64,000 bases of DNA from contig CAVSHN010000021.1 of assembly GCA_963727755.1 (NCBI GenBank), positions 1 to 64,000 of the forward strand, written 5' to 3'. Positions within the stretch are counted from its first letter, which is position 1. Each line of letters begins with the position of its first letter. The notes under the pieces were generated by a model, which did not search any database, was not told where the DNA came from, and saw only the letters and a program-made list of their open reading frames with translations. The DNA is from DASYAN01 sp963727755 (GTDB taxonomy: Bacteria > Chloroflexota > Ktedonobacteria > Ktedonobacterales > Ktedonobacteraceae). Shown piece after piece: positions 1-8,200 of this stretch. A program made the translations under genes and the position numbers.

Positions 1-428
1 CGTTACAATAGCAACCTTGCGGTCAACATAAGCACGGCTAGGATTACGATCTACATAGGGGAGAATGACAAGAGCCGCTAAAGTCAGTCCTGGGATAAAC
101 ACACCAGCTGTAGCAGGCTCAAAGTAGTGTAGCAATTCTTGCAAACCCAGGAAGTACCACGGAGCCTTCAGCCAGTTTGGTGGGAAATGCTTGGCGTCGC
201 AGGGTCTTGCAAGGGAGCATTGATTGCCAACCAAAGTAAGGTTACCATCACCGTAACAATTGTCGCTGCGAAAACCGCGGCAAGCAAATGTGGCCAGACA
301 AAGACTAGTCTTCCAGTGGCTTCTCAATATGGGTAATGGCTTCTTGCTTCACTACTGCTAAGGTACGATATCGTCGCTGGCGTTGCCGCCCCCTGTGTTT
401 GTACCTTTTCTTCTTGTTCAATCGCCAT
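1..428 (-). pseudogene. Cytochrome b/b6 C-terminal subunit, frameshifted and cut by window edge
   Basis: Membrane subunit of a cytochrome bc/b6f-type quinol oxidoreductase, resembling the cytochrome b C-terminal (subunit IV) half. Reading across frames gives an acidic start (MAIEQEEK), then QEAITHIEKPLED, a hydrophobic helix with VWPHLLAAVF, then NWLKAPWYFLGLQELLHYFEP, the PxPxWYFLxxQELLxxF pattern of this family (the PEWY-equivalent loop). At least three one-base shifts, near 345, 290 and 177, interrupt the frame although the residues between them are well conserved. The start at 428 is an ATG 64 bases below the stop of the cytochrome b gene, consistent with one operon. The 3' end lies outside the window. 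Decay and sequence error cannot be separated here. Confidence 0.75.
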
Positions 429-491
429 ATCGACTATCCCCTTCTATTATGCTGTACAAACAATACCCAATCGAATAAACAGTCTTTATCG

Positions 492-1286
492 TTAACGCAC
501 TGTGTCAGTAGTGGCATGTGCTTCCAACTCACGTCGTGAAGGAGGAGGAGGACCAGCCGCACCACCATCCTTACGAATTCCGCCAGAAGTGTACAGCCAT
601 CAGAATAGCACCAGCCAACGGAAACAAGATCACATGGCCCACGTAGAAACGGATCAAAGTCGCCTGGGCAACTGCTCCACCACCCACCAGCACCTTGTAA
701 ACTGGATTGCCAACTAAGGGGGTATAAGGAGCTAGATTGGTACCAACGGTGATAGCCCAAATAGCGATTTGGTCCCATGGAAGCAGGTAACCAGTGAAGC
801 TCAAGAATAGGGTGACAAAGAAGAGCAATACACCCACTACCCAGTTGAATTCCCTCGGCGGCTTATACGCTCCATGATAGAAAACACGGATCATATGCAG
901 CGTCACCGAGACTACCATCAGGTGAGCTGCCCAACGGTGCATATTGCGTCTAGGTGCCCGAACGAAACAGCACTACTTAACTGATTAATATTTTGATAAG
1001 CTGTGTTTGTAGCAGGAACATAGTAAAACATCAAGAATACACCGGTGATTGTCAGTAGCAAGAAGAGAAAGAAAGAGATACCTCCCAAACACCAAGTATA
1101 AGTAACCTTCATCGCCTGACGGCTTACTTTGACAGGATGAAGATGCAGGGATAAGTGTTCCGATCATGACCAGAGACTGGTTCAAGGGAGTATCAGGATA
1201 ACCATGGCGAAAGATTGAACGCCATAGCCGACTCTCGACGAGCTTCTGCGTCACTATGTCGAGTAACCTCGATTTGTAGAATTCAC
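492..1286 (-). pseudogene. Cytochrome b N-terminal domain protein, frameshifted
   Basis: Haem-binding quinol-oxidising subunit of a bc-type respiratory complex in the cytoplasmic membrane. Conserved blocks occur in the right order but in different frames: WRSIFRHGYPDTPLNQSLVMIG (about 1180-1240), LHPVKVSRQAMKVTYTWCLGG (about 1095-1160), the histidine-bearing HRWAAHLMVVSVTLHMIRVF (about 885-942), then GYLLPWDQIAIWAITVGTNL and VHFWR. One-base shifts are inferred near 1150, 950 (a base missing between GHL and RN) and 585 (extra A in GGAATTCG). The tail then reads IRKDGGAAGPPPPSRRELEAH to a stop at 492. The start is unsure; GTG at 1286 follows a GAGGAGG sequence. Two shifts sit beside short homopolymers, so sequence error is plausible. 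Confidence 0.75.
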
Positions 1287-1518
1287 TGGGCCTCCTCACA
1301 AGGACTAGAGAATTGCTATCTATGATCTGGGGATTCGGGTGTCCGATCGCAAAAGTTCTTGCCAATGTGTAGGCTAATTGCAGATTGTAGCATAGACATG
1401 ACTTTGCGGGTAGCCCTCCAACACTTAACAAAGATAGCGTAGCATCTAAGGGGAAGCATCAGGTAGTCACCTGATTTTTTCTAACCTATACCTGATTCTA
1501 TAGCATCGCGCAAACCAT

Positions 1519-1547
1519 TTGACCCCTACCTAAATACTGGGTACAAT
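1519..1547 (+). promoter_or_regulatory. Sigma-70-type promoter for the histidine kinase operon
   Basis: TTGACC at 1519-1524 and TACAAT at 1542-1547 are separated by 17 bases and lie 35 bases before the kinase start. Both hexamers are one mismatch from consensus (TTGACA, TATAAT). Confidence 0.6.
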
Positions 1548-1581
1548 TAACATAGAGTTGGAGAAATTGAGAGAATAGCAA

Positions 1582-2685
1582 ATGACCAACCTAGAGCTAA
1601 ACTACCAGAAGACCATGCAAAATCACAGGTTACTCGAGCACTTACTCACTATCCCTATCTTCTATAAGGTGCTGGTTGCCAATAGCGCCATTATTTTCGT
1701 AGGAGCCACCGTAGGTACATGGCTAGCTACACAACTACGCCCGGGCTCGTATGCACCTACCATCATTCTGGTTGCCTTTGTTACCATTGGTTGGTTGGTT
1801 AGCGTGGCACTGAATTTCGTTCTCTTGCAATTTGCTTTCCGACCACTGATGGACTTGGGTAAGATCATGAATCGTGTACAAGCAGGAGAGCGATCTCTAC
1901 GTGCCCCCCTGACCAGGTCTGGCCATCCGCAGGCCGATCAACTGGCTAGCACCTTTAATATGATGCTTGAAGCTATCGATGAGGCTAACCGACAACGGGC
2001 AACGCTGATCATCAATGCCCAGGAGGAAGAGCGTAAACGGGTTGCACGTGAATTGCATGACGAAACGTCTCAGATACTGACTTCCCTGCTCATCAGTCTT
2101 GCAGTCTTGGAAGAGTCGATTACTTCACAACAAGCGCGAGATCGCATTGCAGAAACACGCCAAATGGCCCATCAGACTCTACGCGCAATTCGCAATCTCA
2201 GTTTTGATCTGCGTCCGAGTGCCCTTGATGATTTAGGACTCCTGCCCGCTCTGCACTGGTACATCAAAGAATATCAACAGAAATGCGCTCTCGAGGTCGA
2301 TTTTCAGGCTAGCGGCTTCAAAGAGCGGCTACCAGCAGAGCTGGAAACAGTCCTTTACCGCATTGTACAGGAAGCCTTAACCAACACGGCAAGACATGCA
2401 CAGGCACGAAAAGTAACGGTTTGTTTAGAAGAAAGCGAGCATGAGATTCACGCTATTATTTCTGACAATGGGCGCGGATTTGATGCTGAAAAGATACAAA
2501 AAATACCCGGGGCTGGACAGGAGCATGGTTGGGGACTCGTCGGTATGCATGAAAGAGCTAGCTTGCTGGATGGAAACCTGACGATCACATCCCAACCCGA
2601 GCAGGGCACGACGATTGATGTCAGCATACCGCTCCATTCAATAACGACCAGCAGTCAAACAAATCTATCAGATATCGCAGGATAA
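1582..2685 (+). CDS. Membrane sensor histidine kinase, HAMP/HisKA_3/HATPase (NarX/DesK-like)
   Basis: Two-component sensor that autophosphorylates on histidine and passes phosphate to the regulator encoded 2 bases downstream. The 367-aa protein has two membrane helices (about 30-50 and 61-83) with only a short loop between them, a HAMP-like segment (about 84-140), a HisKA_3 dimerisation block EERKRVARELHDETSQ with His159 as the likely phosphosite, and a C-terminal ATPase with an N-box (VQEALTNTARHA) and glycine boxes (DNGRGFD, GWGLVGMHERA). With almost no extracytoplasmic domain it probably senses a membrane-associated or intracellular cue. It is divergent from the cytochrome b operon, so a link to respiration is possible but only positional. 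Confidence 0.9.
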   Translation: MTNLELNYQKTMQNHRLLEHLLTIPIFYKVLVANSAIIFVGATVGTWLATQLRPGSYAPTIILVAFVTIGWLVSVALNFVLLQFAFRPLMDLGKIMNRVQAGERSLRAPLTRSGHPQADQLASTFNMMLEAIDEANRQRATLIINAQEEERKRVARELHDETSQILTSLLISLAVLEESITSQQARDRIAETRQMAHQTLRAIRNLSFDLRPSALDDLGLLPALHWYIKEYQQKCALEVDFQASGFKERLPAELETVLYRIVQEALTNTARHAQARKVTVCLEESEHEIHAIISDNGRGFDAEKIQKIPGAGQEHGWGLVGMHERASLLDGNLTITSQPEQGTTIDVSIPLHSITTSSQTNLSDIAG

Positions 2686-2687
2686 CC

Positions 2688-3332
2688 ATGAAAATACGTG
2701 TTTTACTAGCCGACGATCATACTATTCTACGCGCTGGCTTGAAGATGATGCTCAATGCACAACCAGATATAGAAGTGGTTGGAGAAGCTCAAGATGGACA
2801 TCAAGCGATTCAAGAGGCTTTGCGTACTCAACCAGATATCATTTTGATGGATATTACGATGCCCGATATGAATGGCATTGAGGCTACTAGACAAGTTAAA
2901 CGCTTATTGCCAGGTATAAAAATTCTTATGCTCACTATGCATGAACATGATGAATATGTATTTCAGGCTCTACAGGCCGGTGCTTCTGGTTATCTACTCA
3001 AAGAGGCCGCCGATACCGACCTGATTACTGCATTGCATGTGATAAAAAGTGGCCAGTTCTACCTCTCACCAACAGCACAATCTGTTGTCGTTGGCGACTA
3101 TTTACAGAGAGTACGGACTGGAGAGGAACGGGATAGCTACAGCAGTCTGACAGAACGAGAAAGGGAGATCCTAAAATTAGTCGCAGAAGGCTATACTAAT
3201 AACCAGATTGCTGAACGTCTGGTTATTAGTCCAAAGACTGTAGATACACATCGCACGCACATTATGGATAAGTTAAATATGCATAGCCGCGCCGAGTTGA
3301 TTAAATATGCTATGCGACGCGGCCTCTTGTGA
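2688..3332 (+). CDS. NarL/FixJ-family response regulator
   Basis: DNA-binding partner of the upstream kinase, from which it is separated by 2 bases, so almost surely co-translated. The receiver domain (1-120) shows the acidic pair Asp9-Asp10, phospho-acceptor Asp55 in ILMDITMPD, and Lys105 in GYLLKEA. The C-terminal LuxR-type helix-turn-helix (about 150-214) has LTEREREILKLVAEGYTNNQIA and the recognition segment SPKTVDTHR. At 214 aa it is the usual size for the family. It likely acts as a phosphorylation-dependent dimeric transcription factor; targets are unknown. Confidence 0.93.
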   Translation: MKIRVLLADDHTILRAGLKMMLNAQPDIEVVGEAQDGHQAIQEALRTQPDIILMDITMPDMNGIEATRQVKRLLPGIKILMLTMHEHDEYVFQALQAGASGYLLKEAADTDLITALHVIKSGQFYLSPTAQSVVVGDYLQRVRTGEERDSYSSLTEREREILKLVAEGYTNNQIAERLVISPKTVDTHRTHIMDKLNMHSRAELIKYAMRRGLL

Positions 3333-3396
3333 GAGTTGGGCAGTACAACTGCAACGAGATATAAATGGTCTGGGCTTCTGACAGCTTCCAGATCAT

Positions 3397-3747
3397 TCAA
3401 GCCTCATCATCAAAATCTAAGTCGTCACTAGCCTCTTCCGCAAAGTACTCGTCACTGTAGAAACCAACATCCTTGCCAACATAGACGCTTACCAGGAAGT
3501 CCTCTCGCGGTACATCAGCGGAGAGCACAAGATCTTCGTCAATCTGTTCAATCAGTTTTGCCAGATCGGTTTCCTCTAACTCTCGCTCTAGGATAAGAGT
3601 TCCGTGGACCGTAGTCGATGTAAAATGAAGGTCAACCGTGCCTAGGCGACTACTGAGCTGCAAGCTATCTCCTTGCATAATGTAGTACCCCTCCGAGGAT
3701 GGGGTACGAAAGTGACGTTCAAAGCGAATGTCATCCATAGCTACCAT
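3397..3747 (-). CDS. Hypothetical acidic protein
   Basis: A 116-aa protein with no family I recognise. The N-terminal half looks like a small beta-rich domain (GYYIMQGDSLQLSSRLGTVDLHFTSTTVHGTLILE), followed by an acidic alpha segment (EETDLAKLIEQIDEDLVLSAD) and a strongly acidic tail (EEASDDLDFDDEA). No signal peptide or membrane helix is visible. It may start at the second methionine (MDDIRF, residue 4). It converges on the response regulator, their stops lying 64 bases apart, and has its own upstream gap of about 200 bases before the zinc-ribbon gene, so it may be monocistronic or follow that gene. Confidence 0.6.
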   Translation of the reverse strand: MVAMDDIRFERHFRTPSSEGYYIMQGDSLQLSSRLGTVDLHFTSTTVHGTLILERELEETDLAKLIEQIDEDLVLSADVPREDFLVSVYVGKDVGFYSDEYFAEEASDDLDFDDEA

Positions 3748-3949
3748 CTAAATGTGCAGTATACTATTTTCCTGCACAGCCCTTTCTGCAAAGTATCTCT
3801 CTATCTCTAGTGTATTTCTCGCTATATCAATACAGCTGCCAGCAAACAGTGCAGCTTGCTAGCCAAATGGGCGCTCCTCGCCGAGTTCTTCTGGATTATA
3901 CGATGGAGCGTTACCGAGGTCAAGAAAACCAGCTTTATTGGTACAACCG

Positions 3950-5100
3950 TCATGAAAAATGCCAGCTAGCACGCATCGCCGAAAAAATAAGCCCCTCTTC
4001 ATCATTATATGTGCTTTGTGGACTGCTCTGTGTAAGCAAATAGAGATGATGACCGTCAATGGCTGCCAATAGTGTCACGGTATAATTCACTCCCTCTTGC
4101 GACAGTTTGCCCTGCACCTGTTGCCAGGATGTGCCACCAAAGACCTGCGATGACTCTGTCGTTATGCCAGTCATGCCTAGTTGCGACGCTTGCTGCTGCA
4201 AAAACTGCGCAACATCGCTAGAGGTAGCATTCGAGACAGCAATATCTACCTTGTCAGTTTGGGTGCTATCGTAGAAGTGCACATTTGATGACTTGTGATC
4301 TATTTGCACATGCCAATCAGTAGGATAGAGTATAGAAAAACTAGGATCGGTCCTACTAAAACGCTGCCAGGGATTGGTATCGGGAGACTGCAAAAGGATC
4401 ACTCCACCTATCACTACTACTACTAAAATCAGTACTACTAGCAAGACTACCAGCCAAAGGTCAAGTCTTGGAACGCTGCTTCCCCACAAGCTTACCTAGA
4501 GACGGTAGAGGGGTACTTTGCACCCACTTTTGGACAGATGATATATTCGATGGCCTCTGAGATTCTTGATGGCCTAGTAAGGGGACAGTGGGAAATGCTT
4601 CAATGCACGGTTTTTCAGATCCGGCATGAGAATCAGGAATTGGAGTATCAATGTTAACATGCTGCAAAGATGCTGGCACTTCTTCGGCAGAAGAAACGTT
4701 CTTTGTAGAGTCGGGTAGCACCGTTTCTCCTTGATCTGGTACGTCCACGAGCATTTCAGGTTCAGCTTGAGGTGCTAGAGAAAAATAAAACTCCTCCATG
4801 CCAGAATTTCTCCTCTACACCTTCACCGGAAACTTCCGCTCGCAAACTGCTGGCCTCATCATTGAAATCAACTGTGGATTTTCCATACCGAACAAACTCC
4901 GCATTCTCATCATGCTGAGCAGCAGACTGCGATGCAATCTGCTCTCGCAAAGCACCTTTCTGTGTATGCTCCGGTCTCATCACAGGTGTAAAGGAACCTG
5001 AAGATTGAGAACAAGACTCAATAAAGCTTCCACAATGCGAACAAAAGCGTGCATCACCTTTCCGCAGCGGTGTACCGCAATGAGAACAAACTATTGTCAC
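3950..5100 (-). CDS. Zinc-ribbon membrane protein with extracytoplasmic domain (two apparent frameshifts)
   Basis: Reads as one protein of about 380 aa broken by shifts near 4800 and 4475. The N-terminus is a double-CxxC zinc ribbon (CSHCGTPLRKGDARFCSHCG). A long, low-complexity cytoplasmic linker rich in Ser, Glu and Pro follows, then a single membrane helix (WLVVLLVVLILVVVVIGGVILL) and a C-terminal domain of about 145 aa (PWQRFSRTDPSFSILYPTDWHV onward) that resembles the PsbP-like or lipoprotein-type folds often found outside the membrane. The architecture matches the two zinc-ribbon proteins at 22.2 and 23.7 kb. Function unknown; a membrane-anchored sensor or adaptor is a guess. The extra base near 4800 lies in a GGAGG run. 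Confidence 0.65.
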
Positions 5101-5129
5101 AAAATATCTCCTGCAAGCAAGACGTTTAA

Positions 5130-5832
5130 TCAGGAGGATTCTTCCGCCTGAGGCAAGGTTACAATAATTTGGTCAGCTAATTCAATTCCTAATACCTGAG
5201 TAAGCTGCAAAGGTGGCTTACCAACTAGGATATGGAGAGGACCACCAAATGGAGCCCGATTAAGCAGTTGGACTTCAGTATCCTGGATATAAACCAAGCT
5301 GACCAAGATAGCACAGTTTCTCGGGATCTTGATCACGGATGCGCAGAATGCGGGCAGAGTGCCCCTCTTTTAGTTGTGAAAGCTTCGTCCCGTTGCGCGT
5401 GACCATAACCCCGTCTTTGCTAGGAATGGGATCACCATGAGGATCGATCGTGGGATATCCTAGCAACTCATCTAATTTATCCTCAAATTCTTCAGAGATG
5501 ACATGCTCTAATCTGTCAGCCTCCGCATGCACTTTATCCCACGTATAGCCTAACTGGCGTGCTAGGTAAAGTTCAAGTAAGCGGTGATGACGAATGACTT
5601 CCATGGCTTTGCTCTCACCAAGCGGAGTGAGGCGCACACCACGATACGGCACATGCTCAACCCAGCCTGCCGCAGCAAAATCTTTGAATATCATCGTTAC
5701 GGTCGCATCACTGACCCCTAGTCGCTCGCCTATCGCTGAGGTCGAGACCTTCTGGCCTTGTTCTTGCATGGCATAGATAAGTTTGAGACAATCACTAATG
5801 CGAGGGGTAAGTTCCTGAATTGGCTTTTGCAT
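5130..5832 (-). CDS. DtxR/MntR-family metal-dependent repressor (frameshift before the C-terminal FeoA-like domain)
   Basis: Iron or manganese-responsive transcriptional regulator. From the ATG at 5832 it has a winged-helix domain (RISDCLKLIYAMQEQGQKVSTSAIGERLGVSDATVTMIFKDF), the dimerisation/metal domain with HHRLLELYLARQLGYTWDKVHAEADRLEHVISEEFEDKLDELLG (family metal ligands His, Glu, His), and the PHGDPIP motif. An extra G near 5287 ends the frame; the shifted frame supplies a normal SH3-like FeoA tail (VQLLNRAPFGGPLHILVG) ending at 5130. An upstream methionine at 5892 is in frame but adds 20 atypical residues. No metal transporter gene adjoins it here; a tnpB element follows on the other strand. 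Confidence 0.85.
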
Positions 5833-5917
5833 AGTTTCCCTCTTCTCAAAAGCTATTTTTGCCTGACCAAAATTTATGTTACCATATGGCAAAAAAGATA
5901 TGCAAGGTTATCGAACG

Positions 5918-7310
5918 CGCCGTAAAACCCCTGTCCTTTAGACATGGGGATAGAAGGCGCTTCCTTGTTTGGGGCTTGGGCACAGGGGTACCCTTTCTGT
6001 ATGAAAAAATGTTCACTATCATCTCTTGTAGAATGAATATTTGTATATTGACATATGTGGTATGATATACCTATATTCGTGAAAGGAAGAAGGCAATGAG
6101 CAAGACGAAGCGAGCATACAAATATCGCATCTCACCGACCCAGAGCCAAAAACGTATCCTTGCGCAAACGTTCGGATGCTGCCGCTTTGTCTACAATTGG
6201 GGACTCAGTACCCGCAAAACTGCCTATTTCCAGTATGGGCAAAAGCTGACCTATGACGATCTCTCGGCTTTGCTTCCCGCTTTGAAGAAAGAGCATCCCT
6301 GGCTCTCTGATGTCTCCTCTGTGCCCGTTCAGCAATCCCTCCGTCATCTGGATCGTGCCTACAAGAACTTCTTTGAGGGACGCGCCAAATATCCCACTTT
6401 CAAAAAAAGACGAAATACCCAAGCGGCAACCTATGCCTCCAATGCCTTCACCTGGAAAGATAGTCAGCTCACCCTTGCCAAAATGGATGAACCTCTCTCT
6501 ATCACTTTTCATCGAGCCTTGCCCAATGATCTCAAACCGTCCTCGGTCACTATCTCCAAGGACTGTGCCAACCGCTACTTTATCTCGATGCTCGTTGAAG
6601 AGGAGATCACACCTTTGCCAGTCGTGAATGCACAAGTTGGCCTGGACCTGGGCTTGAAAGCGATGGTGATCCTCTCCACTGGTGAGGCTGTGGGCAATCC
6701 TCGCTACTACGCAAAAGATGAGAAGCGACTGGCAAAAGCCCAACGTCGGCATGCCAAAAAGAAAAAAGGCGGAAACAACAGAGAGAAAGCACGTCGTAAG
6801 GTTGCACGTGTGCACACTCGTATCCAAGACCGTAGGCGAGACTACCAGCACAAACTCTCGACACGTATCGTTCACGAAAACCAAGTGATCTGCGTGGAGA
6901 GTCTGGCCGTCAAGAACATGGTCAAAAATCATTGTTTGGCAAAAGCCATCAGTGATGTGGGATGGGGTGAGTTTGTCCGCCAACTGGAATATAAGAGCCA
7001 GTGGTACGGACGAGCCCTCGTCAGAATCGATCGTTGGTATCCATCGAGTAAAACGTGCTATGACTGCAAGCATGTGGTAGAAGACCTCCCACTGGATGTG
7101 CGTGAATGGGTCTGCCCGAAATGCGGTGTCTGGCACGACCGGGATCTCAACGCAAGTAGAAATATTCTGGCCGAGGGGCTCTCGGTGTCGGCCTGTAGAG
7201 GAGGTGTAAGACCTGCTGTGGTACGCAAGGGCAACCCCCAACGAAGCAGGAAAGCTCATTCGTGAGGATGAGAAGCCCCTGCCATGAGAGGCATGGGGAG
7301 ATGTCACAAT
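5918..7310 (+). mobile_element. IS200/IS605-type tnpB-only element 1
   Basis: The tnpB gene is bracketed by stem-loop ends and lacks tnpA. The left end has an outer stem GCGCC/GGCGC around CCCCTGTC...GACATGGGG (about 5918-5965). The right end is a CCCCTGCC...GGCATGGGG hairpin followed by GATGTCACAA (about 7273-7310). Both resemble the ends of element 2 (11121-12590), including the region upstream of tnpB with AGAATGAATATTTGT. Family knowledge says the 3' part of tnpB plus the right end is transcribed as an omega-RNA whose guide is the flank, here starting near 7311. The exact left boundary and target site are not resolved; TTAC occurs at 5879-5882 and TTAT just before the stem. Confidence 0.7.
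6096..7265 (+). CDS. tnpB: TnpB RNA-guided endonuclease (transposon-associated)
   Basis: IS200/IS605 accessory protein, the type of RNA-guided nuclease ancestral to Cas12. The 389-aa frame is intact. It carries an N-terminal helical/wedge region (KRAYKYRISPTQSQKRILAQTFGCCRFVYNW), the first RuvC aspartate in VGLDLGLKAMVIL, the RuvC glutamate in VICVESLAVKNM, a zinc ribbon (CYDCKHVV...CPKCG) and the final RuvC aspartate in WHDRDLNASRNI. GGAAGAAGG precedes the ATG at suitable spacing. No tnpA partner is nearby, so mobility would depend on a transposase in trans. Sequence identity with the second TnpB (11162-12394) is low apart from motifs, so they are different subgroups. Confidence 0.92.
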   Translation: MSKTKRAYKYRISPTQSQKRILAQTFGCCRFVYNWGLSTRKTAYFQYGQKLTYDDLSALLPALKKEHPWLSDVSSVPVQQSLRHLDRAYKNFFEGRAKYPTFKKRRNTQAATYASNAFTWKDSQLTLAKMDEPLSITFHRALPNDLKPSSVTISKDCANRYFISMLVEEEITPLPVVNAQVGLDLGLKAMVILSTGEAVGNPRYYAKDEKRLAKAQRRHAKKKKGGNNREKARRKVARVHTRIQDRRRDYQHKLSTRIVHENQVICVESLAVKNMVKNHCLAKAISDVGWGEFVRQLEYKSQWYGRALVRIDRWYPSSKTCYDCKHVVEDLPLDVREWVCPKCGVWHDRDLNASRNILAEGLSVSACRGGVRPAVVRKGNPQRSRKAHS

Positions 7311-7390
7311 ACTACTCGCATGCTAGCTAATGAGAGGGACGCAATGCAGTAACAATTGCTGCTATAATATTAGTAGGAAGGAGGTGATCG

Positions 7391-7501
7391 ATGGATGCTA
7401 ACGGCGTTTTCGTGATGAGCGGCCTACTATCCATGTATCGCTACGTGCACATATGTGTACAATCGCACTCATCAAATAACAATGTCGTGCAAAAAACCTA
7501 A
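7391..7501 (+). CDS. Possible 36-aa small protein with a near-perfect Shine-Dalgarno
   Basis: ATG at 7391 is preceded by AAGGAGGTGATCG, close to the full complement of the 16S rRNA 3' tail, and TATAAT lies at 7363-7368. The frame encodes MDANGVFVMSGLLSMYRYVH and continues to a TAA at 7501. No homology is recognised. The strength of the ribosome site is the only real support; the sequence could also be a relic or have a regulatory role. It sits in the otherwise empty 350 bases after tnpB element 1. Confidence 0.35.
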   Translation: MDANGVFVMSGLLSMYRYVHICVQSHSSNNNVVQKT

Positions 7502-7661
7502 CCCTGTTTCGTTTACTTGTTGAGGGAACATGTAAGCGACCATTGTGTACTTCTTGGAACCGAGAACACACATTTTCCCAGCCGACAGATGTTCTCAGAG
7601 GAATACACTTGTGGGACCCTATTAGGGCACTGATTAGCATCAAAGAAAAGAGGAATAATTC

Positions 7662-8021
7662 ATGAACGACGGGTCTGATTCTTCAGCCACAGCATTCTTA
7701 TCCATGTTCAGCTTCGTATATTGTATCGCCGTTTTGGCCGGCCTTGCTTTCGTGATCTTCATCTATTGGCGTATTTTCAAGAAGACTGGCCAGAATGGTG
7801 CAATGAGCCTGCTTAATCTGATACCTTTGTTTGGTCCACTTATCGTGTGCTGTATTTTGGCTTTTGGCAAATGGCCCATCGAGACTGAGGTGGAACAGTA
7901 TCGTATGATGCATGGTAAAGTACCACCTCCTCCAGCAGCATCCGGCTATCAGGGCTATCCGCCACAGCAAAGCCAACCGCAGCAGCCCACACCACACCAA
8001 TATCCACCACAGTACCCTTAG
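7662..8021 (+). CDS. Small two-helix membrane protein with Pro/Gln-rich tail
   Basis: A 119-aa protein with two hydrophobic segments (about 13-37, FVYCIAVLAGLAFVIFIYW; and 48-68, LLNLIPLFGPLIVCCILAFG) joined by a short basic loop (RIFKKTGQNG), and a cytoplasmic-type tail rich in Pro, Gln, Tyr and His (PPPPAASGYQGYPPQQSQPQQP). This layout is common among small bacterial membrane proteins of unknown function with signal-peptidase-like or phage-holin-like size. It is followed 45 bases later by a strong terminator, so it is transcribed as a single gene or with the short frame upstream. Function unknown. Confidence 0.65.
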   Translation: MNDGSDSSATAFLSMFSFVYCIAVLAGLAFVIFIYWRIFKKTGQNGAMSLLNLIPLFGPLIVCCILAFGKWPIETEVEQYRMMHGKVPPPPAASGYQGYPPQQSQPQQPTPHQYPPQYP

Positions 8022-8065
8022 CAGCCACTACGCTCGCTCAACCGTTGTGCATTCGGGTGAATACA

Positions 8066-8107
8066 ACAAGCTTGGCACTGCAACTTCTGCCCTAGCGCCA
8101 AGCTTGT
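8066..8107 (+). terminator. Intrinsic terminator
   Basis: ACAAGCTTGGC (8066-8076) pairs perfectly with GCCAAGCTTGT (8097-8107) across a 20-base loop, followed by TTTT GACTATTTTT. It ends the 7662-8021 gene. Its mirror could also serve the converging ATPase gene at 8201. Confidence 0.8.
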
Positions 8108-8200
8108 TTTGACTATTTTTCTCTCCTAATTTCACCTCAATGGGGGCTTTGTACTTCACATTCATCACCTTCATCGTCAAGCAATCCGGAATAAAGTCTA

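Noticed and set aside
6132..7307. 391-codon frame on the minus strand opposite tnpB
   Set aside because: Shadow frame; tnpB in the other strand has all catalytic motifs and a ribosome site.
7378..7395. AGGAAGGAGGTGATCGAT as the 3' end of a 16S rRNA gene on the minus strand
   Set aside because: No other 16S sequence is present upstream on that strand; it is better seen as a strong ribosome-binding site.
7398..7643. 81-codon minus-strand frame in the gap after tnpB element 1
   Set aside because: No ribosome site, composition unlike the neighbours and no recognisable pattern.
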